64,000 bases of DNA from assembly GCF_017599305.1 (NCBI RefSeq), contig NZ_JAGFWR010000016.1, positions 62,001-126,000 on the forward strand, in the 5' to 3' direction. The notes beneath the pieces are model-generated. The model made no database searches. It was not told the origin of the DNA and saw nothing but the letters and a program-made list of their open reading frames with translations. The translations under genes were made by a program, and so were the position numbers. Source of the stretch: Micromonospora antibiotica. Lineage in GTDB: Bacteria; Actinomycetota; Actinomycetes; Mycobacteriales; Micromonosporaceae. Of this stretch, positions 44,543 through 53,477 are shown piece after piece; position 1 is the stretch's first letter, and every line of letters starts with the position of its first letter.

Positions 44543-45691
44543 TCAGCTGAGCTTGAGCTCCTGCAGGGCGCTGATTTCCTCGCCCTTGATCTGGTAGGCC
44601 CAGATGACGACCTTCGACGGGTCGACGTCACCCTTGTCGTCGAACTTGATGTACTTCGAGACGCCCTGCTTGTCGTACGCCTTCACGTAGGCCAGGATGT
44701 CGGCCCGGGTCTTCTTGCCGTCCTTGAAGGCGTCCAGGTAGATCTGGGCACCGTCGAAGCCCTCGGCACCGTAGGAGCCGGGCGCCTGGCCGAACTCCTT
44801 CTGGTAGTCGGCGGAGAAGGTGCCGCCCGCCTTGTCGGCCGGCAGGCAGGGGCAGGTGATGATGGCACCCTCGGCGCCGCCCGAGGCACCCTTCGGGAAC
44901 GCCGGGTCGTAGAGGCCGTCCGGGCCCACGAACTTGGCCTGGATGCCGGCCGCACGCATCTGCTTGACCAGCGGAGCCGCCTCGCGGGTGTACCCGCCGT
45001 AGAAGACGAAGTCCGCCTGCGCCGCCTTGATCTTGGAGATGGTGGCGTCGAACTGCGCCTGCTTCTCCTGGATCTTGTCGGTGCCGGCCAGCGTCGAGCC
45101 GATGTTCTTGGCCAGCTCGGCGGTGATGCCCGCGCCGTACGCGCTGCCGTCGTCGATGGTGAAGACCTTCGCCGCGTTCTGCGACTTCAGGTAGGTGGCC
45201 ACGGCCCCCGCCTGGGTGCCGTCGTTGCCGACCACCCGGAAGAAGGACTTGTTGCCCTTCTGGGTCAGGTCGGCCCGGGTCGCCGAAGGGCTGACCATGG
45301 CCAGGCCGGCCGCCTGGTAGATCGGCATGGTGGCGTCGGACTCGCCGGAGAAGTGGCCGCCGATCACACCGAGGAACGAGTTGTCGCCGGCGATCTGGTT
45401 CGCGAACGGGGTCGCCACCGCCGGGTCGCCCTGGGTGTCGAACTCCTGCAAGGTGACCTTGCAGTTCGAGTTCTTCTCGTTGAACTGCTTGACGGCGAGC
45501 TTCGCACCGTTCAGCGACGGCAGGACGAGGCCCGCGTTGTCACCGGTGAATGCGCCGAAGATAGCGATCTTGCCACCACAGTCGCCGGACGCGGTGGTCT
45601 CGCCGCCGCCCGTGTCCTGGCAACCTGCGGCACCGACCATCGCCACGGCAAGCGCGGCGGCCCCCAGTGCCCGTACATAGCTACGCCTCAC
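44543..45691 (-). CDS. livK: Branched-chain amino acid-binding lipoprotein LivK
   Basis: 382 residues, type I periplasmic-binding fold. Signal peptide and lipobox (GAAGC, Cys24) anchor it to the membrane. KIAIFGAFTGDNAGL begins the first lobe, and GGHFSGESDATMPIYQAAG carries the Ser/Thr ligand-binding segment. GGAGGAGG lies 10 nt before the GTG. It is first in the livKHMGF operon. Several GTAAC/GTTAC-like boxes lie upstream (45787-45901) but fit no known site well. Confidence 0.93.
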   Translation of the reverse strand: MRRSYVRALGAAALAVAMVGAAGCQDTGGGETTASGDCGGKIAIFGAFTGDNAGLVLPSLNGAKLAVKQFNEKNSNCKVTLQEFDTQGDPAVATPFANQIAGDNSFLGVIGGHFSGESDATMPIYQAAGLAMVSPSATRADLTQKGNKSFFRVVGNDGTQAGAVATYLKSQNAAKVFTIDDGSAYGAGITAELAKNIGSTLAGTDKIQEKQAQFDATISKIKAAQADFVFYGGYTREAAPLVKQMRAAGIQAKFVGPDGLYDPAFPKGASGGAEGAIITCPCLPADKAGGTFSADYQKEFGQAPGSYGAEGFDGAQIYLDAFKDGKKTRADILAYVKAYDKQGVSKYIKFDDKGDVDPSKVVIWAYQIKGEEISALQELKLS

Positions 45692-45931
45692 GGCTTCCTG
45701 ACCTCCTCCAAAAGCAGAAGGCGACCATCCTGGGAGGGCGGCGACCGTACAGCCCGCACCACCACCCACCCAGCAGGAACGCCCCCTGCGTTACGGCTCG
45801 TGATGGCGGAGCGTACCGACACTCATACGACCGGGGAAGACCTTGGCCCGTGGTCTGCGAAACCGTTACGAAGACGTGCGTGATCGGCCAGGAGCCCGTA
45901 ACAGGTCGGCCCCTGACTGGTCCTTGGAGCC

Positions 45932-47131
45932 CTACCTCGGCCCCTCACCACGTCGCTCGACCCCGCCGTCCGCGGGCACTTCCGCCGTCCACACCGCCGG
46001 GCGGACACCGTCGTCGACGAAGATCCACAGTCGCCGCCCCACCGCCACCACCGCGACGTCCCCGTCCACACCCGCCGGCACCGGCCCGGGCAGTTCCATC
46101 CGCCGCCAGGAACCGCCCCGGTCGACCGACGTCCAGACCGCACGCGATGTCCCGTCCGAGATCGCCGCCACCAGCCGGCCGTCCGCCGCCACCAGGGCGT
46201 CCACCGACGGGACCCGCGACGGCACGGCACCGGCGAACCCGCCGACGGCCACCCAGCGGTCGTCGTCGCGACGCCACGCGCCGAACGCCGTACCCCGCAA
46301 CCCGACCGCCACCACCGCGTCGCCGGTCAGGACCACCCGCTGTAGTTCCTCGTAGCGGTCCGTCCCGGGCAGCGTCGTCCGCCGCCAACTGCGGCCGTCC
46401 GCCGACGACCAGGCGACCGGGTCACGGTCGATGCGACCACCCGGCAGCACCCCACCGACCGCCAGCCACCCGCCGGGCACCGCTGTGGCGTCGAAGGCCC
46501 AGGTGATCCCGCCTCCGTCACTGGCCAGTTCCGGCGCCCCCTCCACCAGGGCGAAGTCCGCCGCGTCCGGGGACACCCACGCCGCCGCGCCGCTGGAGCG
46601 GTTGCCGACGATCAACCAGCCCGGCGGGCCGCCCACCAGGCGGGACACGTTCACCGCCTTGGGCCCGCCGTAGGTCTCGAACGACGCCGACACCTCGACC
46701 AGTGCGCCGTCCGGGCCCTGCCGCCAGGTGCTCACCCGGGGATTGCCGTGGGCACCACCGGTCTTGGCACCGACGGCCGCCAACGCGCCGTCGCGGCAGG
46801 CGGCTGCGGAGAGCACGTTCTGCCTGCCGTAGAAGGAATCGGCGACGATCGGCACCACCGCCCAGGTCGTACCGTCCAGGCTGGTCCAGGCGGCCGGTCG
46901 GGTGCCGCCGTCGGCATCCGCGACGCCGCCGACCGCGTACCACCGACCCGCGCAGGCCGTCGCGTCGCGTAGCAGCACCCGGCCGGGCGGACCCGGTGGT
47001 GGCGGCAGGGTCAGCGGCTGCCACGCCGGTCGGACCGGCGGCTGCTCACCGGTCGATGTGGGCGCCGGATCACAGGCGACCAGCGACGCGGCGAGCACAA
47101 CCAGCACCGCGAAGCTCCACCGAGAGGCCAT
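45932..47131 (-). CDS. Lipoprotein with sialidase-like beta-propeller repeats
   Basis: 399 residues. The lipobox is LVAC (Cys20). The rest is a series of repeats with a W-T-S-x-D-G-x-(T/S)-W pattern (AAWTSLDGTTWAVV, VAWSSADGRSWRR, AVWTSVDRGGSWRR), typical of exo-alpha-sialidase/BNR-type propellers, but no catalytic residues stand out. It is probably an extracellular binding or structural lipoprotein of unknown role. A leaderless -10 (TAGCAT) supports the ATG. It lies upstream of the liv operon on the same strand, 240 nt away. Confidence 0.85.
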   Translation of the reverse strand: MASRWSFAVLVVLAASLVACDPAPTSTGEQPPVRPAWQPLTLPPPPGPPGRVLLRDATACAGRWYAVGGVADADGGTRPAAWTSLDGTTWAVVPIVADSFYGRQNVLSAAACRDGALAAVGAKTGGAHGNPRVSTWRQGPDGALVEVSASFETYGGPKAVNVSRLVGGPPGWLIVGNRSSGAAAWVSPDAADFALVEGAPELASDGGGITWAFDATAVPGGWLAVGGVLPGGRIDRDPVAWSSADGRSWRRTTLPGTDRYEELQRVVLTGDAVVAVGLRGTAFGAWRRDDDRWVAVGGFAGAVPSRVPSVDALVAADGRLVAAISDGTSRAVWTSVDRGGSWRRMELPGPVPAGVDGDVAVVAVGRRLWIFVDDGVRPAVWTAEVPADGGVERRGEGPR

Positions 47132-47137
47132 CCATCG

Positions 47138-47143
47138 ATGCTA
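47138..47143 (-). promoter_or_regulatory. Leaderless -10 box (TAGCAT) of the lipoprotein gene
   Basis: TAGCAT, 6 nt, ATG on the minus strand. Confidence 0.55.
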
Positions 47144-47190
47144 GCCACCGACGGTGGTCTCCGGAACCGGCGGACGCCCGCCCCGGTTGG

Positions 47191-47814
47191 CTAGCCGGTG
47201 GGCTGTTCGGCGATCTCGCCGCCGGCGGTCTCGGCGAGGATCCGCTCGGCGACCTCCTTCATGGTCATCCGGTGGTCCATCGCGGTGCGCTGGATCCACT
47301 TGAACGCCTGCGGCTCGGTCATCCCGTACGTCGTCATCAGCGCACCCTTGGCGCGCTCGACCGTCTTGCGGATCTCCAGCCGGTCGGTGAGCCCGGCCAC
47401 CTCCGACTCCAGGGCGGCGATCTCGGAGTAGCGGGAGAGGGCGATCTCCACCGCCGGCACCAGGTCGCTCTTTTGGAACGGCTTGACCAGATAGGCCATC
47501 GCCCCGGCGGCGCGCGCCCGTTCCACCAGGTCACGCTGGCTGAACGCGGTCAGGATGATCACCGGGGCGATCCGGGCGCCGGCGATCCGCTCGGCGGCCG
47601 CCAGCCCGTCCATGATCGGCATCTTGATGTCGAGGATGACCAGATCGGGCTTGAGTTCCTCGGCCAACCGAACGGCGGTCTCGCCGTCCCCGGCCTCACC
47701 GACGACCTCGTAACCTTCCTCGACCAGCATCTCGGCCAGGTCCAGTCGGATGAGCGCCTCGTCCTCGGCGATCAACACCCGCCTGCGCTCGGCATCCGTC
47801 TGCGTCTCGGCCAC
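47191..47814 (-). CDS. ANTAR-domain response regulator (PdtaR-like)
   Basis: 207 residues. Receiver domain 1-125 with acidic pocket EDE (17-19), phospho-acceptor Asp62 (LVILDIKMP) and Lys111 (LVKPF). The ANTAR RNA-binding domain (about 140-190) contains RAKGALMTTYGMTEPQAFKW, whose Ala/Tyr pattern binds tandem hairpins for antitermination. Orthologous to Mycobacterium tuberculosis PdtaR (Rv1626) by sequence pattern and position near polA/pyk. Its kinase partner is not adjacent. I chose the GTG giving VAETQTDAERR; an ATG six codons upstream is possible. Confidence 0.93.
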   Translation of the reverse strand: MAETQTDAERRRVLIAEDEALIRLDLAEMLVEEGYEVVGEAGDGETAVRLAEELKPDLVILDIKMPIMDGLAAAERIAGARIAPVIILTAFSQRDLVERARAAGAMAYLVKPFQKSDLVPAVEIALSRYSEIAALESEVAGLTDRLEIRKTVERAKGALMTTYGMTEPQAFKWIQRTAMDHRMTMKEVAERILAETAGGEIAEQPTG

Positions 47815-47880
47815 CAGCCCTACCCCCACCATCGATCTCGGCACAGCTACCGCCCATACTCCCGCAAGAGCCTAGTCGGG

Positions 47881-47886
47881 TACAGT
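47881..47886 (+). promoter_or_regulatory. -10 box of tRNA-Leu (TACAGT)
   Basis: TACAGT lies 11 nt before the mature tRNA 5' end. No clear -35. Confidence 0.5.
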
Positions 47887-47897
47887 TGTCAGCACCC

Positions 47898-47983
47898 GCC
47901 GGGATGGTGGAACGGCATACACGGAAGTCTCAAACACTTCTGCCCGAAAGGGCTTGCGGGTTCGAATCCCGCTCCCGGCACCA
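47898..47983 (+). tRNA. tRNA-Leu(CAA)
   Basis: A class II tRNA of 86 nt including an encoded CCA. Acceptor GCCGGGA/TCCCGGC pairs perfectly, the anticodon stem is GAAGT/ACTTC with loop CTCAAAC (anticodon CAA, reads UUG), the variable arm has TGCCC-GAAA-GGGC pairing, and the T-arm is GCGGGTTCGAATCCCGC. Intact and apparently functional. No integrated element follows it. Confidence 0.97.
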
Positions 47984-48010
47984 CCTGCACGTACGCACAG
48001 TGACCCGGGT

Positions 48011-48027
48011 GCCTGCTCCGAGCAGGC
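48011..48027 (+). terminator. Possible tRNA-Leu terminator
   Basis: A 6-bp stem (GCCTGC / GCAGGC) with a 5-nt loop, 28 nt past the tRNA. Confidence 0.4.
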
Positions 48028-48196
48028 CCCGGGCCCCGCGTCGACCGGGGTGCCCCGGCTCATGATCCCCGCGACGACAGCGGTGTCGCGATGCCGACCC
48101 CCACGACCTCGTCGACCTGCCCGTCCTCCCCTGGACCGGACGGGGGCGCGCGCCGGCCAGGGAACAAATCCGGCGCGGGGCGGGTTGGGCAGAGTC

Positions 48197-49207
48197 GTGA
48201 TCGACGTACCGATGTCTGTTCTTGATCTTGCTCCGGTCGCCGCCGGGGCCACCGCCTCCGAGGCCCTCGCGCACACCACCGAGCTGGCCCGCCGGACCGA
48301 GGAACTGGGCTACCGCCGGTTCTGGGTGGCCGAGCACCACAACATGCCGGCGATCGCCAGCTCCGCACCGGCGGTGCTGCTCGCCCACCTGGCGGCGCAC
48401 ACCACCACGATCCGGCTGGGCTCGGGCGGGGTGATGCTGCCCAACCACGCGCCGCTGGTGGTCGCCGAACAGTTCGGCACCCTGGAGGCGCTGCACCCGG
48501 GCCGGATCGACCTGGGCATCGGCCGGGCCCCCGGCACCGACCAGCGGACCGCGCTGGCCCTGCGCCGGACCATGGAGGGGCTGTCGGCGGAGGGCTTCCC
48601 CCGGGAGCTGGCCGACCTGATGAACTACTTCAGCGGCGACGACCCGGGCGCGATCACCGCCAGCCCGGGGCTGGGCCAGTCCCCCGCCGTCTGGCTGCTC
48701 GGCTCCAGCGGGTTCAGCGCGCAGCTCGCCGGGCTGCTCGGGTTGCCGTTCTCGTTCGCCCACCACTTCAGCTCCCAGCACACCCTGCCCGCGCTCCAGC
48801 TCTACCGGCAGAGTTTCCGGCCGTCGCGCTGGCTGACCGAGCCGTACGCGATGGTGGCGGTGAACGTGGTCTGCGCCGACACCGACGAGCGGGCCGAGTG
48901 GTTGTCCGGCCCCGCCGGGCTGTCGTTCCTCAAGCTGCGCTCGGGGCGGCCGGAGCCGCTGGCCAGCCCCGACGACGCCGCCGGGTATCCGTACACCGAG
49001 ATCGAGCGGGAGTTCGTCCGGCAGCGCCGCGACGGTCAGGCGATGGGCTCACCGGAGACGGTCCGCCGGCAGCTCACCGAGCTGCTGGCCCGCACCGGCG
49101 CGAACGAGCTGATGCTCACCACCATGGTGTACGACGTGGCCGACCGGGTGCGTTCGTTCGAGCTGGTGGCCGAGAAGGTGGTCGGCGGGCTGTCCCGCAG
49201 CGTCTGA
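48197..49207 (+). CDS. LLM-class (luciferase-like) flavin-dependent oxidoreductase
   Basis: 336 residues, TIM-barrel bacterial-luciferase family using FMNH2 or F420. The opening LSVLDLAPV pattern (here MSVLDLAPV), then FWVAEHHNMP, GSGGVMLPNHAPLVVAEQFG and PGRIDLGIGRAPGTD are the MsnO8/YhbW subgroup landmarks. Substrate and cofactor are undecided. The GTG gives VIDVPMSVL; an ATG five codons in is an alternative. It stands alone, followed by two hairpins. Confidence 0.9.
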   Translation: MIDVPMSVLDLAPVAAGATASEALAHTTELARRTEELGYRRFWVAEHHNMPAIASSAPAVLLAHLAAHTTTIRLGSGGVMLPNHAPLVVAEQFGTLEALHPGRIDLGIGRAPGTDQRTALALRRTMEGLSAEGFPRELADLMNYFSGDDPGAITASPGLGQSPAVWLLGSSGFSAQLAGLLGLPFSFAHHFSSQHTLPALQLYRQSFRPSRWLTEPYAMVAVNVVCADTDERAEWLSGPAGLSFLKLRSGRPEPLASPDDAAGYPYTEIEREFVRQRRDGQAMGSPETVRRQLTELLARTGANELMLTTMVYDVADRVRSFELVAEKVVGGLSRSV

Positions 49208-49320
49208 AACACGCTCTTCATAGCGACGTCACCCCACCGTTGCGGACGACCTCTAACTTTATTACCGGTGGTGGTACGGCACTCCCGGTCGGGACGGGTC
49301 GGGGGTGCTGCGGTGTGGTG

Positions 49321-49365
49321 CACCGGGTCGCCAGCTGAGCGGATTCCGCGGCTGGCGACCCGGTG
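49321..49365 (+). terminator. Terminator after the LLM oxidoreductase
   Basis: A 15-bp perfect stem with a 15-nt loop, 114 nt past the stop. Confidence 0.75.
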
Positions 49366-49376
49366 CCTGCTTTGTG

Positions 49377-49398
49377 GGGCCCGGCCAGCGCCGGGCCC
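49377..49398 (-). terminator. Terminator of the rhamnogalacturonan lyase
   Basis: A 9-bp stem (GGGCCCGGC / GCCGGGCCC) with a 4-nt loop, 6 nt past the lyase stop on the minus strand. Confidence 0.7.
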
Positions 49399-49404
49399 GC
49401 ACCG

Positions 49405-51705
49405 TCAACGCAGGTAGATGTTGGGCGTGGGCGGGGTGGACATGCCGTCACCGATGAAGAAGCCCGGGTGCGGCGGCTGGTTGTAGGCGGTGTTCTGCCA
49501 GGCGATCGCCGCGCGGTACTGGGCGTCGTGCATCAGCGTGTAGATCCGGGTGCTGGTCGGCGTGGGCGTGCTGTAGATCCGCAGCGCCCGGCTGTCGCCG
49601 GTGCGCCAGATCACCTCCTCGCGCCAGTCGCCGAGGATGTCGCCGGACAGCGCCGGGGTCGACTTGGTGCCGTTGTTGGAGGCCACGTCGCTGCCGGTGA
49701 GCAGCCGGGTCTCGCCGCCGGTGCCGTACTTGTCGATCTTGGTGGCGTCGAGGAGTTCCCGTACCGGGTCGCCGTCCCACCAGGCGAGGAAGTTCGCCGA
49801 CGACGGCTTGCGGCCGATGTTCTGCCCCCTGGTGTTGGCCAGCCCGTCGACCGCCGCCGACCACGACTCGGCACCGGGGCTGCCGGCCCAGATGTCGGCC
49901 GAGACACCCCGGCCGTTGTCGCCGTTGGCTGCGGTCCTCCAGATGATCTGGCCGGTACGCGCGTCGGCGAACCAGGAGCTGGGCTTGCTGGCGTCCTCGT
50001 CGACCTTGAAGATCTCCAGGCCGGAGCGGCCCGGGTCCAGGTCACCGACGTGCAGGGCGTCGCCGTGACCATTGCCGGTCGAGTAGAGCAGCCGGCCGTT
50101 GTCGTCGATGGTGGCCGCGCCGTACACGATCTCCTGGCGGCCGTCGGCGTCCACGTCGGCCACCGAGAGCTGGTGGTTGCCCTGACCGGCGGCGGCCGAG
50201 TTGCCGGAGGCGTTGGAGTCGAACGTCCACCGCTTGGTCAGGGTGCCGTTGCGGAAGTCCCAGGCGGCGATCACCGCGCGGGTGTAGTAGCCGCGCGCCA
50301 TGATCAGCGACGGCCGCTGCCCGTCCAGGTAGGCGGTGCCGGCGAGGAACCGGTCGACCCGGTTGCCGTACGAGTCGCCCCAGGACGAGACGGTGCCGCG
50401 CGGCGGGTCGTAGTTGACGGTGGAGGCGATCGCGCCGGTCTGCCCGTTGAACATGGTCAGGTACTCCGGGCCGGACAGCACGTAACCGCTGGAGTTGCGG
50501 TAGTCCGCCGACGACGAGCCGATCAGCTGACCGGTGCCCGAGCGGGTGCCGTCGGCGGTCTTCATGGCCACCTCGGCCCTGCCGTCGCCGTCGTAGTCGT
50601 ACACCTGGAACTGGGTGTAGTGGGCGCCCGCCCGGATGTTGCGGCCCAGGTCGATGCGCCACAACCGACTACCGGTCAGGGTGTACGCGTCGACGTAGAC
50701 GTTGCCGGTGTAGCCGGACTGGCTGTTGTCCTTGGCGTTGGACGGGTCCCACTTGAGCACGATCTCGTAGTCGCCGTCGCCGTCGAGGTCACCGACGCTG
50801 GCGTCGTTGGCCGAGTAGCTGTACGCCTCCCCGCTCGGGGTGGTGCCCCCGGCCGGCGGCTGGATCGGCACGTCCAGGTAGCCGTTGGCGAACTGGAGCG
50901 CGGACGCGGACGCCGCCTGCTCGGCCCCGTTCACCACCGCCCGCACGGTGTACGCCGAGCCGGCCGCCGCCCCGCTGTCCAGGTAGTTGGTGGCGCCGGT
51001 GATCGGCGAGGCGTTGACCCTGGTGGAGCCCCGGTAGAGGTTGAACGACACCCCGGAGGTCTCGGTGCCGAGCAGCCGCCAGGAGACCAGGTTCCCGCTG
51101 CCGGAGCGGACGCTGATCAGCCCCCGGTCGAGATCCTCCAGCTGCTTGGCCCCGGCCGGCGGGTCGGTCGGCGGGGGCGTGGTCGGCGGCGGTGTCGTCG
51201 GAGGTGGGGTGGTCGGCGGCGGCGTGGTGGGTGGGGGCGTGGTCGGCGGTGCGGTCGTCGGGGGCGCGGTGGTCGGCGCGGTGCCACCGGTGCAGGTCGT
51301 GCCGTTGAGCACGAAGCTGGCCGGCGTCGGGTTGCTGGCGTTGTTCCACGACGCGTTGAAGCCGAAACTCGCGGTGCCGTTGGTGCCGAGGGCGGCGTTG
51401 TAGCCGGCGTCCTTGGCGCTGACCTGCGCCCCGGACTGGGTGACCGTGGCGTTCCACGCCTGGGCCACCTGCTGACCGGCCGTGTAGGACCAGGTCAGCG
51501 TCCAGCCGTTGATCGGGTCACCGAGGTTGGTGACCAGGACGTCGGCGCCGAAGCCGCCGCCCCACTGGCTACTGATCTTGTAATCGACCCGGCAACCGGC
51601 GGCGGCGGCCGAAGCCGTCACGGCGGTGAGGGTGCCGGCGGCGAGCGTGGTGGCCGCGGCGGCGGCGAGCAACGCGGCGCGACGACGGGGTGGGCTCAGG
51701 TGCAC
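49405..51705 (-). CDS. Secreted rhamnogalacturonan lyase (CBM2-linker-PL11)
   Basis: 766 residues. Signal peptide 1-36, then a CBM2 (37-140) with terminal Cys38/Cys138 and exposed Trp (SSQWGGGF, NGWTLTW) for cellulose/xylan binding. Next is a PTTPPP linker (141-185) and a PL11 lyase (about 186-766), an eight-bladed propeller with repeated D-x-D-G-D/V metal sites (VGDLDGDGDYEIVLKWD, VYDYDGDGRAEVAMKTAD, VADVDADGRQEIVYG). It cleaves the rhamnogalacturonan I backbone of pectin by beta-elimination. AAAGG is 7 nt before the GTG. A plant-biomass trait, consistent with a soil or rhizosphere lifestyle. Confidence 0.94.
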   Translation of the reverse strand: MHLSPPRRRAALLAAAAATTLAAGTLTAVTASAAAAGCRVDYKISSQWGGGFGADVLVTNLGDPINGWTLTWSYTAGQQVAQAWNATVTQSGAQVSAKDAGYNAALGTNGTASFGFNASWNNASNPTPASFVLNGTTCTGGTAPTTAPPTTAPPTTPPPTTPPPTTPPPTTPPPTTPPPTDPPAGAKQLEDLDRGLISVRSGSGNLVSWRLLGTETSGVSFNLYRGSTRVNASPITGATNYLDSGAAAGSAYTVRAVVNGAEQAASASALQFANGYLDVPIQPPAGGTTPSGEAYSYSANDASVGDLDGDGDYEIVLKWDPSNAKDNSQSGYTGNVYVDAYTLTGSRLWRIDLGRNIRAGAHYTQFQVYDYDGDGRAEVAMKTADGTRSGTGQLIGSSSADYRNSSGYVLSGPEYLTMFNGQTGAIASTVNYDPPRGTVSSWGDSYGNRVDRFLAGTAYLDGQRPSLIMARGYYTRAVIAAWDFRNGTLTKRWTFDSNASGNSAAAGQGNHQLSVADVDADGRQEIVYGAATIDDNGRLLYSTGNGHGDALHVGDLDPGRSGLEIFKVDEDASKPSSWFADARTGQIIWRTAANGDNGRGVSADIWAGSPGAESWSAAVDGLANTRGQNIGRKPSSANFLAWWDGDPVRELLDATKIDKYGTGGETRLLTGSDVASNNGTKSTPALSGDILGDWREEVIWRTGDSRALRIYSTPTPTSTRIYTLMHDAQYRAAIAWQNTAYNQPPHPGFFIGDGMSTPPTPNIYLR
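51151..51285 (-). repeat. 18-bp coding repeat of the PTTPPP linker
   Basis: Five to six tandem units encoding (P)TTPPP/TTAPP join the CBM2 to the lyase. Period 18 bp with synonymous drift. Linker length may vary between strains. Confidence 0.85.
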
Positions 51706-51916
51706 GGAAACGCCTTTCGCGGAGGTCAGCGCACGGTGCCGACGCCGGCCTGCCCGGGCCGGCGGGATGAAGCGCCGTGCTGACGGTGGTGACGGGATGC
51801 CTTGCATCGACATCCATAATTCGACTCCGCGCAGTCGGATCGTAGGACAACGCTTTCCGCCCGCACAACCCGTACCCGCCCTTGCCCCCGACCGGCCCAC
51901 CTGATCGACTCGGCCC

Positions 51917-53395
51917 ATGGCTGAGCACATGGACCCCGAGGAGTTCCGTCGCGCCGGGTACGCGGTGGTCGACTGGGTCGCCGACTACTGGCGGACGCTG
52001 GACCAGCGCCCGGTGGTCCCCCGGGACCCGCCCGGCACGGTCACCGCCGCCCTGCCGGCCACCCCGCCCACGCACGGCGAACCGGTCGCGGCGATGCTGG
52101 CCGACCTGGACGACATCATCGTGCCCCGGGTCACCCACTGGCAGCACCCCGGCTTCTTCGGCTACTTCCCGGCGAACACCAGCGGACCCAGCGTGCTCGC
52201 CGACCTGGTCAGCTCGGGCCTCGGCAGCCAGGGCATGCTCTGGGCCACCAACCCGGCCGGCACCGAACTGGAGACGGTGGTGCTGGACTGGCTGGTCGAA
52301 CTGATGGACCTGCCCGCGCGGTTCCGCTCCACCGGCACCGGCGGCGGCGTCATCCAGGACTCCGCCTCCTCGGCGACCCTGGTCGCCACCCTGGCCGCCC
52401 TGCACCGGGCCAGCGGGGGCCGCTGGCGGGAGGTGGGCGTCGACCGCCGCTACCGGGCGTATACCTCGACACACGGGCACTCCTCGATCGAGAAGGCGGC
52501 CCGCATCGCCGGCCTCGGTGGGCAGGGCGTCCGCACCATCGCGGTGGACCCGCAGACCCAGGCGATGCGCCCGGCGGCCCTGCGGGCGGCGATCGAGGCG
52601 GACCTGGCCGCCGGGGAGGTGCCGACCATCGTGGTGGCGACCATCGGGACCACCTCCACCACCGCCGTCGACCCGCTGCCGGAGATCGGCGCGATCTGCG
52701 CCGAACACGGCATCTGGCTGCACGTCGACGCCGCGTACGCCGGGGCGGCGGCGGTCTGCCCCGAGCTGCGCTGGTCGCACGCCGGGGTGGAGCACGCCGA
52801 CTCGTACTGCTTCGACCCGCACAAGTGGCTGCTCACCGGTTTCGACTGCGACGCCTTCTGGGTGGCCGACCGGGGCGAGCTGATCGAGGCGTTGACCGTC
52901 ATGCCGGAGTTCCTGCGCAACGCCGCCAGCGAATCCGGGGCCGTCATCGACTACCGGGACTGGCAGGTCCCGCTGGGCCGCCGGTTCCGGGCGCTCAAGC
53001 TCTGGTTCGTCCTGCGCTGGTACGGCGTCGAGGGGCTGCGCGCGCACCCGCGCGCAGGGATCGCCCTGGCCGACCGGTTCGCCGCCCTGGTCCGCGCCGA
53101 CGACCGGTTCGCCATCGCCGCCCCGCACCCGTTCTCCCTGGTGACGTTCCGGCTACGGGCCGGCGACGAGGCCAGCGCGGCCCTGCTGGCGCGGGTCAAC
53201 GACGACGGTCAGGTGCACCTGACGCACACCCGGGTCAACGGCCGGTACACCCTGCGCCTGGCCGTCGGCGCACCGCTGACCGGGCCGGAGCATGTGGACC
53301 GGGCCTGGGCACTGCTGTCGGCTGCGGCCGCGGACCTGCTGGCCGGGGACACCGCCACGGGTGGAGCCGCCCGGGGCGGGGCGCTTCCCGGATGA
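51917..53395 (+). CDS. PLP-dependent group II decarboxylase (aromatic L-amino-acid type)
   Basis: 492 residues. The PLP lysine is K303 in DPHKWLLT; HVDAAYAG carries the Asp that binds the pyridine N. GYFPANTSGPSVLADLVSSG and THGHSSIEKAARIAGLG are close to aromatic-L-amino-acid decarboxylase (TDC/DDC) sequences, so tryptamine, phenylethylamine or tyramine formation is likely. Glu/GABA decarboxylases would differ here. The substrate is not settled. ATG start, no clear ribosome-binding site. It is divergent from the lyase. Confidence 0.9.
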   Translation: MAEHMDPEEFRRAGYAVVDWVADYWRTLDQRPVVPRDPPGTVTAALPATPPTHGEPVAAMLADLDDIIVPRVTHWQHPGFFGYFPANTSGPSVLADLVSSGLGSQGMLWATNPAGTELETVVLDWLVELMDLPARFRSTGTGGGVIQDSASSATLVATLAALHRASGGRWREVGVDRRYRAYTSTHGHSSIEKAARIAGLGGQGVRTIAVDPQTQAMRPAALRAAIEADLAAGEVPTIVVATIGTTSTTAVDPLPEIGAICAEHGIWLHVDAAYAGAAAVCPELRWSHAGVEHADSYCFDPHKWLLTGFDCDAFWVADRGELIEALTVMPEFLRNAASESGAVIDYRDWQVPLGRRFRALKLWFVLRWYGVEGLRAHPRAGIALADRFAALVRADDRFAIAAPHPFSLVTFRLRAGDEASAALLARVNDDGQVHLTHTRVNGRYTLRLAVGAPLTGPEHVDRAWALLSAAAADLLAGDTATGGAARGGALPG

Positions 53396-53437
53396 CCGTC
53401 GCCGCCCCGTACGGGCTCACGCCGGTGCGCGACGGTC
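53394..53437. terminator. Hairpin between converging genes
   Basis: A 9-bp stem (GACCGTCGC / GCGACGGTC) with a 26-nt loop overlapping the decarboxylase stop. Confidence 0.4.
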
Positions 53438-53477
53438 GCCGTGGCCACGACGGCGGGCCGCGTACCCCGTCGGTGGT

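Noticed and set aside
45787..45901. GTAAC/GTTAC boxes upstream of livK as GlnR sites
   Set aside because: Spacing and partner half-sites do not fit the GlnR a/b-site pattern.
47898..48196. tRNA-Leu as an integration site for a mobile element
   Set aside because: The tRNA is intact and no repeated 3' end, integrase or recombination gene follows within the window.
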